Both the position numbers and the translations under genes were made by a program. Below the pieces are notes generated by a model that made no database searches, was not told the origin of the DNA, and saw only the letters and a program-made list of their open reading frames with translations. This document shows positions 22,659 to 32,745 of a stretch of DNA of 64,000 nucleotides, piece after piece; positions within the stretch are counted from its first letter, which is position 1; every line of letters begins with the position of its first letter. This stretch comes from Adiantum capillus-veneris (Eukaryota; Streptophyta; Polypodiopsida; Polypodiales; Pteridaceae): assembly GCA_014529385.2 (NCBI GenBank), contig CM043952.1:58178119-58242118 (forward strand), in the 5' to 3' direction.

Positions 22659-23282
22659 TTATCTACTTGCTACGCGAGCTACGGAGCCGCCATTGGAGAA
22701 GCGACACCGCCATTGTGTTAGCAACGGCGAGAGCTACGCATAGATACCAAGAGTGCGCGCTATCGGCTTCTATGTGTGGTAAGTTCCTACGAGCTTCGGT
22801 GTGAGTTTTCTTCCAACTCGTGTGTCAGAATGGAGCGTGCAGCATATCTATAGAACCACAACGAGTAGAGCTACACATTAGTACCATCGGGGTCAAGTTT
22901 CGATCACCTGTATTTTTCGGCCTGTCTTCATACGCATTTACCGCACGGAGTGGTTATAGGTTGATTTTGCAGTTCAAGTCTTTAGGGTGTTGTTCTTACC
23001 TAGTGTATAGACTTCCCCTTGAGTTTGAGATCAATTCAATGATTCTAGATCCTGTTTCGTATAGCATTCGTTCGTAGTAAGGATTTCAGTCACTTGCATA
23101 TTTTAGAACTTAGATTTGATTTCCTTAGTAGTGATTGTCATTAGAAGGTCGAGTAGGTGATTTGACACCCACCTAGTTGTTTCCATGCGCCTGCGGGTCA
23201 AGCTCCGTCCTCGTCTGACAAATTCTGTTGTTGGTGGAGTTCTCGCTATTTAGCTTCCGCTAGCGGCGTAACCGCCTTAACA
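22338..23282 (+). repeat. Right LTR of G-II
   Basis: 945 bp matching 4509-5450 with about 21 substitutions plus small length changes in the GA tract and one single-base length change. TATATAAG lies at 22548-22555. Confidence 0.95.
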
Positions 23283-23287
23283 CCATG
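23283..23287. repeat. Target-site duplication of G-II, right copy (CCATG)
   Basis: Identical to 4504-4508. After it, G-I copy a gag sequence resumes, matching the GHDMYYC zinc-knuckle area of copy c. Confidence 0.92.
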
Positions 23288-25606
23288 GCATGTACTATTG
23301 CCCACATCCAAGAAGGCATAATTTCAATAGAGGAGGGAGACAGAACCAGATCTCTCCTCCAAGGGCAAGACCACCCCCACCCAGGCAACCAGGGCCGATT
23401 CCACCGGTCTAGATCATTTGACCACACGTACAACAATGACCACCACCACCTCTTATTCCACCGCTACCCCCACCACCTGCTGTAAACCAAGTAGTGAGTG
23501 TTATTAGCTTGGAAGCTAAAGGGAAGGCAAAGGTAGAAGAACCAGTTCAAGAACCACAAAGGAAAAGCAAAAGTAGAAGAAGTGGATGCCATGGGAGTGA
23601 AGCGTGCCCGGCACAAAGAAGCCTCTCAAAAAGAGGAGAAAATGAAAGGGAAAAGTGAGTCTAGCAAGCAGGCATCTAAGCTGCGATGAAAGATAGACAT
23701 CATGGATTTTTCACTAGGTGAGTATGCTAAACCATACGACTTAGTTCAGGATGTGTTGATGCACGGCCCAAAGATAACTTGGCCCCAATTACTCCCCCTT
23801 GCACCAAGGATGAGGAGGCAATGGACAAAGATGGTAAGTACAAGGAAATCAAGACCAAGAATAGCTGGGGCTATCTTTGGGAGGGATCTCGACGACATCC
23901 TACCAACTATGGATGCCCACATCAAGGGGCAACAAATCTCAAATGTCTACATAGATGGTGGCGTGCAAATATGCATCATGAGTGAAAGAATGATGCACCA
24001 TCTAGGCCTAGAGGTGAGTAGGCCAGCACCCTGCCGAGCCAAAATGGAAAATAATGTAAGAGTGAAATGCATAGGCATTGTGAATGCGGTCAAAGTAAAG
24101 TCATTCAATACATAAGTGGAGGTAGACATTTTTGTCATGCCACACAAAGGGGAGGGCTACCCTATCATTCTTGGAAGACCCTGGCTCATGGCTATGGAAG
24201 CTAAGCAAGACTGGAGTATCGGAATGATTCAGATGAAGAACTCTAAAGGGAAGTCTATATTCTACAATGAGGACTTGGAAGCAACACAACACGATCAAGG
24301 CTTCAGAAGATGAGTCCACCAGTGACTATTCATCCACCTCAAGAGAAGAGACAACAACAACTGAAGAAAGTGATAGTAGCATTGAAGTGATGGGGGTCAT
24401 CCTTAAAGACCAAAAAAGATTGACACAATCTGAAGCACCCCCGACAAACTGAGAGGAACCATCAGGTACGCAATCCTTAGAGGATACAAGTAAGTTACAT
24501 CGGATGCTCTCCAATGAGTTACCGATGAAGAGAGGAAGGAATATGTCTCCATGCTAGGTAACTTCACTACCTTGTTCATTGATGGCTATGATAAGATCAC
24601 AGTAGTACAACACCGCATAAAACTCAAGGAAGGAAGTAAGCCCGTAGTGCAAAAGCTCAAAAGACTTGGGGTAATCCAACAAGAGGAACTACTCAAAGAA
24701 GTGAGGAATTTGCTACAAGCAAGTTTCATCTACCCCTTCAAAGACTCAGAATGGGTCTCTTCAGTAGTAGTAGTCACACCAAAGAAGAATGGCAAGTAGA
24801 GAGTCTGTGTGGACTATAAACCTCTCAATGCAGCCACAAAGAGGGATCACTTTCCCCTCCCATTCCAAGATGAAATTCTCAATGAAGTGGCCTGTCATGA
24901 GTGCTACACAGTATGTGATGGCTACTCAGGATACTTTCAGATTAGCATTGCGGAAGAAGACCAGAACAAAACAACTTTCATAACACCTTGGAGATGCTTG
25001 TCTTACAGGGTGATGGCCTTTTGGCCTCACCAACGCTCCTGCCACATTCCAGCGTTATGTAACTTTTGTCTTCCAACCATACTTTGGAATGTCAATACGG
25101 GTCTTCATAGATGATTTTTGCATCTATAGTTCATGCTCCCTCCATTTGAGCAAATTCTATGATGGCTTGACCAGGCTGCAAACCTTGGGTGGCCAGCTCA
25201 ACGTGGATAAGTGTCACATTGGTGAAAGCAAAGTCACTCTCCTTGGCCATGTAATCTCAGCAAAAGGGATTAAGTTTGACCCTAGCAAGATCTAAGCTTT
25301 GGTATCTTTTTCATCACCCACCACAGCTAAGCAGTTGGTTTCTTTCCTTCAGAAGGTAAGATACTTAAGCAGGTTCATTCACTTGCTATCTCAAGTGGTT
25401 CTCCGTCTACAACAAGTCACCTAGAGGATGTCTTCTCATGGAGTGAAGAAAATGAGCAACAATTTACCGAGGTGAAGAAAATTCTATCCACGCTTCCCAC
25501 CATTTCACCCCCCAGATGGGACGAGCCATTTTATGTGAACCCCAGTGTAAGAAGTGATACACTCGGAGCCGTACTAATTCAAAAGGACCACCCTTGTACC
25601 ATGAAA
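23288..25606 (+). pseudogene. Pol region of G-I copy a (protease, RT, RNase H start)
   Basis: Starts in the Pro-rich gag end. The protease follows at about 23880-24210 (DDILPTMDAHIKG, YIDGGVQICIM, then IILGRPWLMAME) and RT at about 24590-25295 (FIYPFKDSEWVSSVVVV, CDGYSGYFQI, RVFIDDFCIYS). The beginning of RNase H (WDEPFYVNPSV) lies near 25520. It ends abruptly where unrelated LTR-like sequence begins near 25607. It is closely related to 45.3-47.3 kb and is broken in several places. Confidence 0.8.
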
Positions 25607-27109
25607 TAATCATAATGGAATAAGTTACTATTTTTAGCAGTTTTCCAGATTCTGTCAGTGCCACGATGTTTAGAATGTTATAAAGCTTCAAAATGTGAAA
25701 TAAAATAATTTTTGTGAAAATTTTCTAAAAATAGTAAGTTTTTGGTCACCCGACCCGTCCAGTCTCGACCGTCTCGAAAATCTGCACCCGTATCCCGAAT
25801 TTGAAAAAAATGCATTTTTGGACCCCGAGGGCTGCTAAATATGGCAGGTACTTGGACCAGTACACCTTAGTTGGAGCTTCGTATGGAAATTTACGGCATC
25901 AAAATCCGATTCGTATGACCCGTTTTAGCCTAGAACCAAATTTCCTAAAAATTGTCCGGGGAGGTACCGGGGGCCCGGGACTGTGTGGGAACAGGTCCCA
26001 GGCCACTCCAGACCAGCTTTAGCAGCTAGGGGGCGCCCTCTTGCTTTGTGGGAGTCTTGGGAAAGCTGCCAAGCCTGCAACTCAGTCTCAGAACCAGTTA
26101 ACTAAGCCAACCTGACACTTGGTGGGCAGAGAACTGTACTTGCCATGCTTAACTGGAGAAGCTCCCAGATGCATTTAGCAACCCAGATCGATTTTCAGCC
26201 TGTAGGAGCCTATTTAAAGACCAACACACACACACACACACACTTATGATCACATACACACACAGTGCATACACACACACCTACATACATTGGGGAGGTG
26301 CTCCTGAATCACACACCTATTGAAGAAGAAGCTAGGAGGGAGGTGCTGCCGAATTTTCATCTCAAGAGGCTCGATGAGATCAGAAAATCGAGAAGATTAC
26401 CAGCTCTTAATCACGGTAATGACAGTTTAATTAATGCCATCTGAAAATCCCTTTTCTCTACCATCAAAAATTCTCATACATTATGCCTATTCCTAGCCGA
26501 AAATCTCTATGACTACTCTCTAAATTCTCCTTGTTCGTACTCTATTATGTAATCATCATTCCATAACTGAATTATCAGCCATTCTTCATTCTCGATTAAT
26601 GATTAGAGCATAATTATCAGAATCTTCTCTCTCTAGATAGCATAGTAATTAATCGGTAAGCTAGTATTTGTGCAGATTGAAGAGAATCACTATTGTAATT
26701 ACTCATTAACATTGTAGCTTAATTGAATTCATTTCTCTTATGCATTAAGACGTAATTAAGGAGAAATTAATCCGTCAATAAGTCTCTAAGAATTGGTTTT
26801 TCCTCACACATATGCATAGGGTAAATCTGCATCATCTAATTGCTAGGAAATAGTTTAATCATACTTAATCCAATTCCCTGGTAATTCCAATAGTGAAATC
26901 CTAATTATTTTTTATCATGTAAGCCGAATAATTATCTTAGAGTTGGTTCCCATAGGATTATGTGCCATCCTTAATGATTGCTTTATGAAAGAAATCTAGA
27001 CTCTCATATAGGAGGGATTAATTGATGTCACTAATCTACCCATTGGACTGTTATGATGCTTGTGAACATTAGCTCTTTCTCCAAGCTAACCATTTAACGT
27101 AGTGAGAAA
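25607..27109 (+). other. LTR-like noncoding block
   Basis: Begins TGAAATAATC at the point where G-I copy a stops. It contains a GC-rich part (about 25950-26110), a TATA-like TATTTAAAG (26209-26217) followed by a (CA)n leader (26225-26243), then 700 bp of AT-rich DNA. The layout resembles an LTR promoter followed by an untranslated leader, but no second copy, PBS or clear LTR end was found. Confidence 0.45.
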
Positions 27110-27280
27110 ATGGCCCCGGTTAAGAGGACGCACTTCGGTGGTGCCCATGATCGCGAGGCAGGAACGAGCAATGTCAACGGGAAGGGGAAGGCTCCCATGG
27201 AGGAACAAATACCGGCCATCTCACGGGCCATCGATGAAGAAGTGGAAGAGGTAGATCATATTTTTATTCAAGTTGTGTAA
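27110..27280 (+). CDS. Short ORF, unknown (about 56 codons)
   Basis: ATG frame starting MAPVKRTHFGG and ending HIFIQVV, preceded by the LTR-like promoter and AT-rich leader. It is hydrophilic with an acidic C-terminal third. A GT dinucleotide context (GAGGTAGATC) near 27250 could be a splice donor. It may be the start of a gag-like frame of a degraded element. No family is recognised and it may be non-functional. Confidence 0.25.
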   Translation: MAPVKRTHFGGAHDREAGTSNVNGKGKAPMEEQIPAISRAIDEEVEEVDHIFIQVV

Positions 27281-28160
27281 ATTAACATTGCATACACTAG
27301 CTAGGAATGCTCACATCCCCAAACATGTTGGAGAAATCCGACGAAAACCTCGGCATTGAAATCATTGTACATTAAGTTCTAAAGTAGGAAGATAATGTTT
27401 GATGGGTATGCTGTTTGCAATAGAAAAGAATGTCTGCTAGGAAAAATTTAGCTCAGCATGTTCATTTTATTTCCAATGTTGAATCAGTCCTGACCCCCCT
27501 ACTGATCACAGGGGGCAGAGTTCCTCGTTAGGGCTCTTGAATCCACGACTTGCTTTCTATGCGGTGGATACCCACGACTTGCTTTCTATGCGGTGGGAAC
27601 CCACGTCTTGCTTTCTATGCGGTGGGAGTGTCCATGACGTGCTTTCTATGCGGTGGACATACCTAGTTGTATGGGCAGCTAGGCGACAACGGGAGGAGTG
27701 AACTCTCGCTGGAGGGGGGATGTTGTACCTCCAGAACATTGGAACTTTTATGAATAAGTTTGAGTAGAATTTTTACTAGAATTCTGTCTTGGTGTTGTTT
27801 GCAATACTGGTTGAAGGGTTGTTTTAACGAACCATGTGATTCGGAATTAAACAAGGAATATCTATGTTGAACAACCTTTGTGGTAGTAATTAGGTCACAT
27901 GAGGAAGTGTGAGTGTGGGGGTGGAAAGTGGGGGCTTGGCTCGGGTTGCCAAAGCCTACGAGATGGGTGGTCCCAATTGGTTGGGAACTCTCTGTCCCCA
28001 TAGTGCTTACTCGGTATTAGTAATACTCATTGCCCCGAGAGCGGTGAAATCTCGAGAGTACGTGCCTCTGAAACATGGGGAAAAAGGCACTCGAGGTTTC
28101 TCTCCTCTTGGAAGGTGGGTCTTAGGATCGCTAGAAAGTTAAGTACGCTTCCCCTTCGAG
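27281..28160. other. Noncoding stretch, element-derived
   Basis: No frame of note. It holds the 30 bp tandem hairpin repeat (separate entry) and a purine run at 27713-27721, inside a 7 bp inverted repeat (CTGGAGG...CCTCCAG). Confidence 0.5.
27540..27660 (+). repeat. Four tandem ~30 bp units with inverted ends
   Basis: Each unit contains TGCTTTCTATGCGG flanked by short complementary arms: ATCCAC/GTGGAT in unit 1, CCCAC/GTGGG in units 2 and 3, and TGTCCA/TGGACA in unit 4. The arms change together between units, so each unit keeps the ability to fold back. Confidence 0.8.
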
Positions 28161-28249
28161 GTGGAGCTAGGTCTCGTTGCTAGTAGGCTCGAACTCGACT
28201 CACTTTGTGATGAGAGATCGTCCATAGTGAATTACACTGCTAAGAGACC

Positions 28250-28655
28250 ACCTCTTCAATGCTATGAGTGTGGAGGTCCACATTGTGTAGCCGAGTGTCC
28301 TATTAGGCTACAAAAGAATGCCACACTAATGCAAACCAATCAAGCGAGCACGTCTACAATGCCGATACTCATGTGTAATTGATGTGGCATAGATCATTTG
28401 ATTGCCCAATGTTCAAATAATCCAAATGCACCGAAGATCACGCCATTAAACTTGATTGAAGTTACCGAGGAGCCATCACAAAGTACACCTGTGGTAGTAG
28501 TAAATGTACTCACACGATCGATGCTCCAAAAACAAAATTATATTCTTGAGGAAAGAGACACGGCATCAATTGCCCAACTCAGAAAAAGAAGAAAACACGA
28601 AGGAAGAGATTGTAAAAATCAGCGAAGTCAAACCCCAGTTCAAAGACCAACATAG
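28250..28655 (+). pseudogene. Gag zinc-knuckle end of the G-II relative
   Basis: Two CCHC-like knuckles and a downstream TPLNLIEVTEEPSQS stretch that parallels the G-II gag end (TTLNMLETIPTSSGS), then a Lys/Arg/Glu-rich tail. Similarity is recognisable but distant. Confidence 0.6.
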
Positions 28656-28779
28656 GGACTGGTGATGACCCCGTATATATGAACTACGTTGAAGAGGATT
28701 TTGATTCAGGTGAAATCATGGAGACCAAAACGACCGCTAAGATAAAAACCAACAAGGAAGATCTTCATGAGCCACAATA

Positions 28780-29190
28780 ATATAAAGAAGCATTGCGTTG
28801 GATTCCTAAAAAACTATTGGAAGCCCAAGGCTACTATCAAGGAAATAATCAAATTTGGGTGCCAAAACGTAAATTGTGTTCTTACCTATCACTTGACCCA
28901 TGTGCGCCCAATCCTGTAGCTCCAAAATAAATTGAAGATCGTGGAAAGGAAAAAATCACGGAATGCTACACACCTGCTCCAGAGCTAGTTTGGGTACCAA
29001 AGAAAGAACAATTTGTTCCACCTAGCTCAGGAACAACGAAATCAAATGAAGCTTCTTGCTCTTCGTGTAGTTCCTATACGGAAATAGAAGCTTCAACACA
29101 AACTCCACCTACCATTGTACATATCCATACAAGCAAGAAAGAGTTTGCACCTCCCATTGTAAGTTCACCACCTACAACAATGTTGTAAAT
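28780..29190 (+). pseudogene. WxPKK-motif region of the G-II relative
   Basis: Contains RWIPKKLLEAQG, QIWVPKRK and LVWVPKKEQ, matching the repeated motif of 15689-16207, in a Ser/Thr/Pro-rich context. It shows that the motif is a family feature and not a quirk of one copy. Confidence 0.6.
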
Positions 29191-29533
29191 AAAATCATGG
29201 GAGAGTACCTTACCACCCTTGCAACTAGATGAAACGCATAGGGTGGTCGAAAGCTATTGGTTAAAGCCTTCACCCATGACAACTTGGAACAATTGATTTC
29301 AAAAGGTGATGAAATCATTCCAAAAGGTATGATCTACCCAAGAAAGGGGGGACTGTTAGCTGACATGCATCATTCACTTGCTTCCCTCTCAACCTTCCTC
29401 CTGGACCTCTTAATCTCCAATCTTAGGGAATAGCCTTATACTCACAAAAACAAGATAAAAAAGTAAAAGAGAAAGAGCCATAACACAAAATCATAAAAAC
29501 ACATTATGCACAAGAACACGACCCTTGTAATAT

Positions 29534-29992
29534 TTGCACTCTAAACATCATCTATTTGCGTATACAGATATGGCTAGTACTCTAGAGTCATCCACTCCTG
29601 CCTTCGGTGAGAGGTACCCTCATTACTTTTCACAAATGTTTCACATGGTCTTTCTGGTACTTGCCTGTGAGTGGGATTTGGTAGGTACGCTAGCATGTGA
29701 GAGGAATTTCAAGGAGTTAGAATGGTTGATACGTCTCTTGACCACGACTGATCCATACTTAGTAGAGAGTGTATCTCCCATTGCACAAGCCTATTCTTTT
29801 GACCAAGATGACTATAGGCGTCTAGTGACCTTCTTAGTAAACATTGGTGCCTCTGATGATGAAGAAGATTTACATGATCATACGGATGGCACATATGGTC
29901 TCACGGATGATGAATTTGTTTTTCTCGATTACGAGGATAGGGGTTTAGCCTTAGGGTTTCTCCCCAATCTCTACAATATCCTATTCCCTTGA
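29534..29992 (+). CDS. Acidic ORF of unknown function
   Basis: 152 codons; a second ATG at 29570 (MASTLESSTPAFGERYPHYF) would give 140 residues and may be the real start. A hydrophobic/aromatic segment (FHMVFLVLACEWDLVG) is followed by a helical stretch and a strongly acidic tail (DDEEDLHDHTDG). It sits where G-II has its third ORF, between the internal purine tract and the terminal PPT, so it is probably an element accessory ORF. No family is recognised. Confidence 0.4.
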   Translation: MHSKHHLFAYTDMASTLESSTPAFGERYPHYFSQMFHMVFLVLACEWDLVGTLACERNFKELEWLIRLLTTTDPYLVESVSPIAQAYSFDQDDYRRLVTFLVNIGASDDEEDLHDHTDGTYGLTDDEFVFLDYEDRGLALGFLPNLYNILFP

Positions 29993-31251
29993 CTCTCTAG
30001 GGGGAGTGCAAATAATTAGGTTAGGGTTGCTTATGTTTTTTTAATTGTGTTCAATAAGTGTTGGTACCTTTTCCCACTGATGTGCCTCCTAGAGGTATTC
30101 TTTGTGTTTCCTAGTGTGTACAGGAACGTGTTGCTGTTGTTAGGATTTGGACCTTCATGGAATCTTTCTCTCGTTCACACTTCAAATCAAGCGCGACCAT
30201 CAACACAAACAGGTGTTTCTTGTCCATTAACATTGCCCCTTATCTTTTTGCATCCATGTTTGTCTGCTTTAATTGTGATTGGTAGCATAATATCCATCAC
30301 ATTTTCTTAGTATCAAACATTAAATTCAATGTAATTTTTTGTCATAATCACTTGTCTAGGTTTAAAAATCAAGCAGTCTGACTAAGCTAGTTTGACCAAG
30401 CTAGGCGTTAGAGAGTTTCTCTTAATACCATGGGGAATGCCTTCCTAATAATCAATGGTTACTTAGGTTCTTAATCTGATTTAAGCAGCATTGTGTGAAA
30501 TGTACTAGGGATTTCTAGTAGACTTAGTCCCTATTGACCTTTAGCTTAAGTATTATAAAGGGATTTTACTAGTCTGATGAGCCTGGGGAGGGTAACAGTT
30601 TTATATGACCCCCCAAAGTTACAAAATCAAAATGCTGAAAACAAACAAACAAAAAATCAAAGTGCCACAATGTAAAATCTTAAGCTGGAAGAGAAACCTC
30701 AGCTTGATTTGGTACTCCACTCACATGTATCGCCTATGGTACTAGAGCCCTAGAGGTTCCCAGTGTGGGCGCTTTTCCTTGAAAAGCAAAAAACCCAAGG
30801 CATACAAAATAAGCACACACATCAAAATTGAATCACTATGAAAGGACTTTGGGGGGTCAAAGAAAAGGTAATCAGTCAGGCGATGATTTTATGAGAAATT
30901 CCTTTTATCGTAGCTTAACTACAAGGTCTTCTAGGTATAGCCTTTAGTTAGCCCTTGGACATGAAATACTTGGCTCTCGCGATTAAACAACTTAATTGAC
31001 CAGAGAAAATTGAGAAGCTTGCCCATGGTATTAATAGTCGATATTTAGTGCCTTTCGATCGATTAAATTAGCGACCCTAGACTTGTTTAATTTTTTATCT
31101 TTACAACTGTTTATGCGTTTGATTATATTGCAATTTAATGTTTATTACTGACAAATGGTTTAAAATTCTGTTACCAATCAAATTGTCTGCCTACAACTAC
31201 ATATGCTTTTTAATTGTATATGAGAATGCAATTACAGTGCCAATGTTGTTT
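29993..31251. other. Noncoding, AT-rich
   Basis: No credible frame. The only structure noticed is a perfect 14 bp inverted repeat, TGACCCCCCAAAGT at 30606-30619 and its complement at 30846-30859. Confidence 0.55.
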
Positions 31252-31254
31252 GAT

Positions 31255-31572
31255 TTTGCAGCAGTGACTGAAGAAGGCTAAGGGCATTCATCTCAAATGC
31301 TCTTCCACCTCAATGAACGAGATTCAACTCAATAGCTTCCGAGGATGGAATCTACATCAAGAAGGGGGGCATGTTAACCCTCACGCACATTCCTATCACC
31401 TAAGACGGATGTCGATTTTGCAGTGACTGAAGAAGGCTAAGGGCATTCATCTCAAATGCTCTTCCACCTCAATGAATGATCTTCAATTCAATAGTTTCCG
31501 AGGACGGAATCTACATCAAGAAGGGGGGCATGTTAACCCTCACGCACATTCCTATCACCTAAGACAGATGTC
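31255..31572 (+). repeat. Tandem duplication across a PPT/LTR boundary (two ~159 bp units)
   Basis: Units of about 31255-31413 and 31414-31572 are nearly identical. Each contains GAAGGGGGGCA followed by TGTTAACCCTCACGC, the purine tract and LTR start. LTR starts therefore occur at 31372 and 31531. Confidence 0.88.
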
Positions 31573-31950
31573 GTATTATTTATTTGGTAGAGTCAGGTAC
31601 CGGGCATGTCGGTCCAGTAGGAAAAGGGTAAGAGTGATCACCGATGAGAGGCGCACTCTAACTGGAACATTCAAGGGATTAGTTGGCTAAGCATGGATGC
31701 CCAAGTGTGAATGGGGCAAGCTCATATAAAAGTCAACTAAACCTAAAATTCACTCATTCTCTCATTTGTGCAATTGAAGAGTTCTCTTGCTCCATCTCTA
31801 TCTTCATCTCCTTGTGTGTGTGTGTATGCGAGAGAGAGACAGAGAGACAGAGAGAGAGAGAGAGAGAGCGATCGAGCATTGCGCAAGCACAATGACGGCG
31901 AGGCAGTTGAGCACCGCGTAGCGGCATCTCCCTCTTCTTCACGGCGAGGA
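31531..31950 (+). repeat. LTR of a Gypsy-like element (interrupted by Copia; resumes at 36348)
   Basis: Starts TGTTAACCC directly after a PPT-like AAGAAGGGGGGCA. A TATA box CATATAAAA lies at 31723-31731 and a GA tract at about 31829-31868. The Copia element entered at GAGGA, and the LTR continues at 36348 to roughly 36420, giving about 500 bp in total. No partner LTR was identified. Confidence 0.65.
31946..31950. repeat. Target-site duplication of Copia, left copy (GAGGA)
   Basis: GAGGA here and at 36348-36352, flanking the Copia element exactly at its TG and CA ends. Confidence 0.9.
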
Positions 31951-32685
31951 TGTTAGGAAATAAGACGTAGCTAAATAGATAATTGAGTAGATTACTTAAT
32001 GGAGAGAGACAGATTTATATACACGAGATTATAGAGTAGAGAGAGAGAGAGAGAGTACACACGATATACATGGTTCACCCAATGTGAGCTACGTCCACGG
32101 GAAAGCAGCCACTCAATGGCTTTAGTACTTTAAAAAAAGAAGTAGTTTACAAAGGGATTATACCCTTAATGGAGCTCCCGCCTTGCTTCACTCTCACCAC
32201 CTCACACTCACCTTGTTGCATCAACTTCACACTATGAAATGTGTGTAGAAATGTCCTCCTTTTATAGGCCAAAAGGGCTACCCTCTCTTATGAGAGACAG
32301 CCATGCGTAGCCGCCCTTGTGCGAATAAGTCCAAATCGGACCCTCCAATCCGCCCATGTGTGGCCGCCCTTGAGAAGACAAGTCCGCTTTTAAATTCGGA
32401 CACCGGCCACCGGCCATTGACTTCCGACCACCGGCCAACCGACCGGTTGTTTTCTGGCCACTTTTCGGCCGCCGTCCGGCCATAATATTTCGGCGAAAAA
32501 AAAGTCTCGGGGGCCTCCGCCCCCGAGGCGTTTAAAGTTGCCCCTGATTCTTGTCCGTGAAAATTTTGGTTTCCGGTGAGTGATTTTCCTTCACTCACGA
32601 TGGCTTCTCCTCATAATGGGGGCCTTACAAATGTGCGCTTTTACCACAGAAAATTACAAGGGTAAATCAAGCTCCATACTTAACA
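31951..32685 (-). repeat. 3' LTR of Copia element
   Basis: 735 bp. On the minus strand it begins TGTTAAGTATGG and ends CTTATTTCCTAACA. Positions 32531-32685 repeat at 36193-36347. Confidence 0.88.
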
Positions 32686-32700
32686 ATCTCCCACTTGGAG
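32686..32700 (-). promoter_or_regulatory. Polypurine tract of Copia element
   Basis: On the minus strand CTCCAAGTGGGAGAT abuts the 3' LTR; a typical Copia PPT. Confidence 0.75.
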
Positions 32701-32745
32701 ACTGATCTCCAAACTAAACCTGTGACTGCTTTCCATTTTGGCTTC

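Larger units (their letters stand above)
4509..23282 (+). mobile_element. Giant Gypsy LTR retrotransposon G-II (18.8 kb)
   Basis: Complete by structure: 942 and 945 bp LTRs starting TGTTGAGCC and ending CTTAACA, a 5 bp target duplication, a PBS of the TGGCGCCG type at 5453, and a purine-rich PPT before the right LTR. Order: leader with four palindromes, gag, protease, RT, RNase H, two HHCC modules, integrase core, second protease-like domain, WxPKK frame, internal purine tract, a noncoding block with five palindromes, a large third ORF, PPT. No chromodomain was seen. PBS and architecture suggest the Athila/Tat side of Gypsy. About 21 substitutions separate the LTRs (near 2.2%), suggesting insertion roughly one to several million years ago depending on rate. 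The pol and third-ORF regions hold a handful of breaks. Confidence 0.93.
1641..25606 (+). mobile_element. Gypsy-type LTR retrotransposon, family G-I copy a (split by G-II)
   Basis: An old Gypsy element recognised by an LTR-like end with TATA box, a PBS, a leader frame, gag, protease and reverse transcriptase in that order. It is split by the 18.8 kb element G-II: gag-end sequence stops at the CCATG target duplication at 4504-4508 and resumes at 23283. The same family recurs at 44.2-47.4 kb and 56.9-62.56 kb, which is how its parts were assigned. It is broken in many places (well over ten), and its right LTR is not seen. The left boundary near 1641 is uncertain because the LTR start was not identified. 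Confidence 0.8.
28161..31530 (+). mobile_element. Degraded Gypsy remnant related to G-II
   Basis: Contains a gag-end zinc-knuckle pair (CYECGGPHCVAEC near 28259-28300; GIDHLIAQCSNNPN near 28388-28430) followed by PLNLIEVTEE, which parallels the G-II gag end. WxPK motifs follow (28797-29010), then an internal purine tract (29340-29353), a noncoding gap, an acidic ORF (29534-29992) and a PPT at 31518-31530 leading into an LTR start. The order mirrors G-II with most of pol absent. It is badly broken and older than G-II. Confidence 0.65.

Noticed and set aside
27110-27280. First exon of a host gene
   Set aside because: Promoter-like sequence and a possible splice donor exist, but no further exon or recognised protein was found. 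Kept only as a low-confidence short ORF.
27540-27660. CRISPR-like repeat array
   Set aside because: Units are adjacent with no unique spacers, the genome is a plant, and no cas genes are present.
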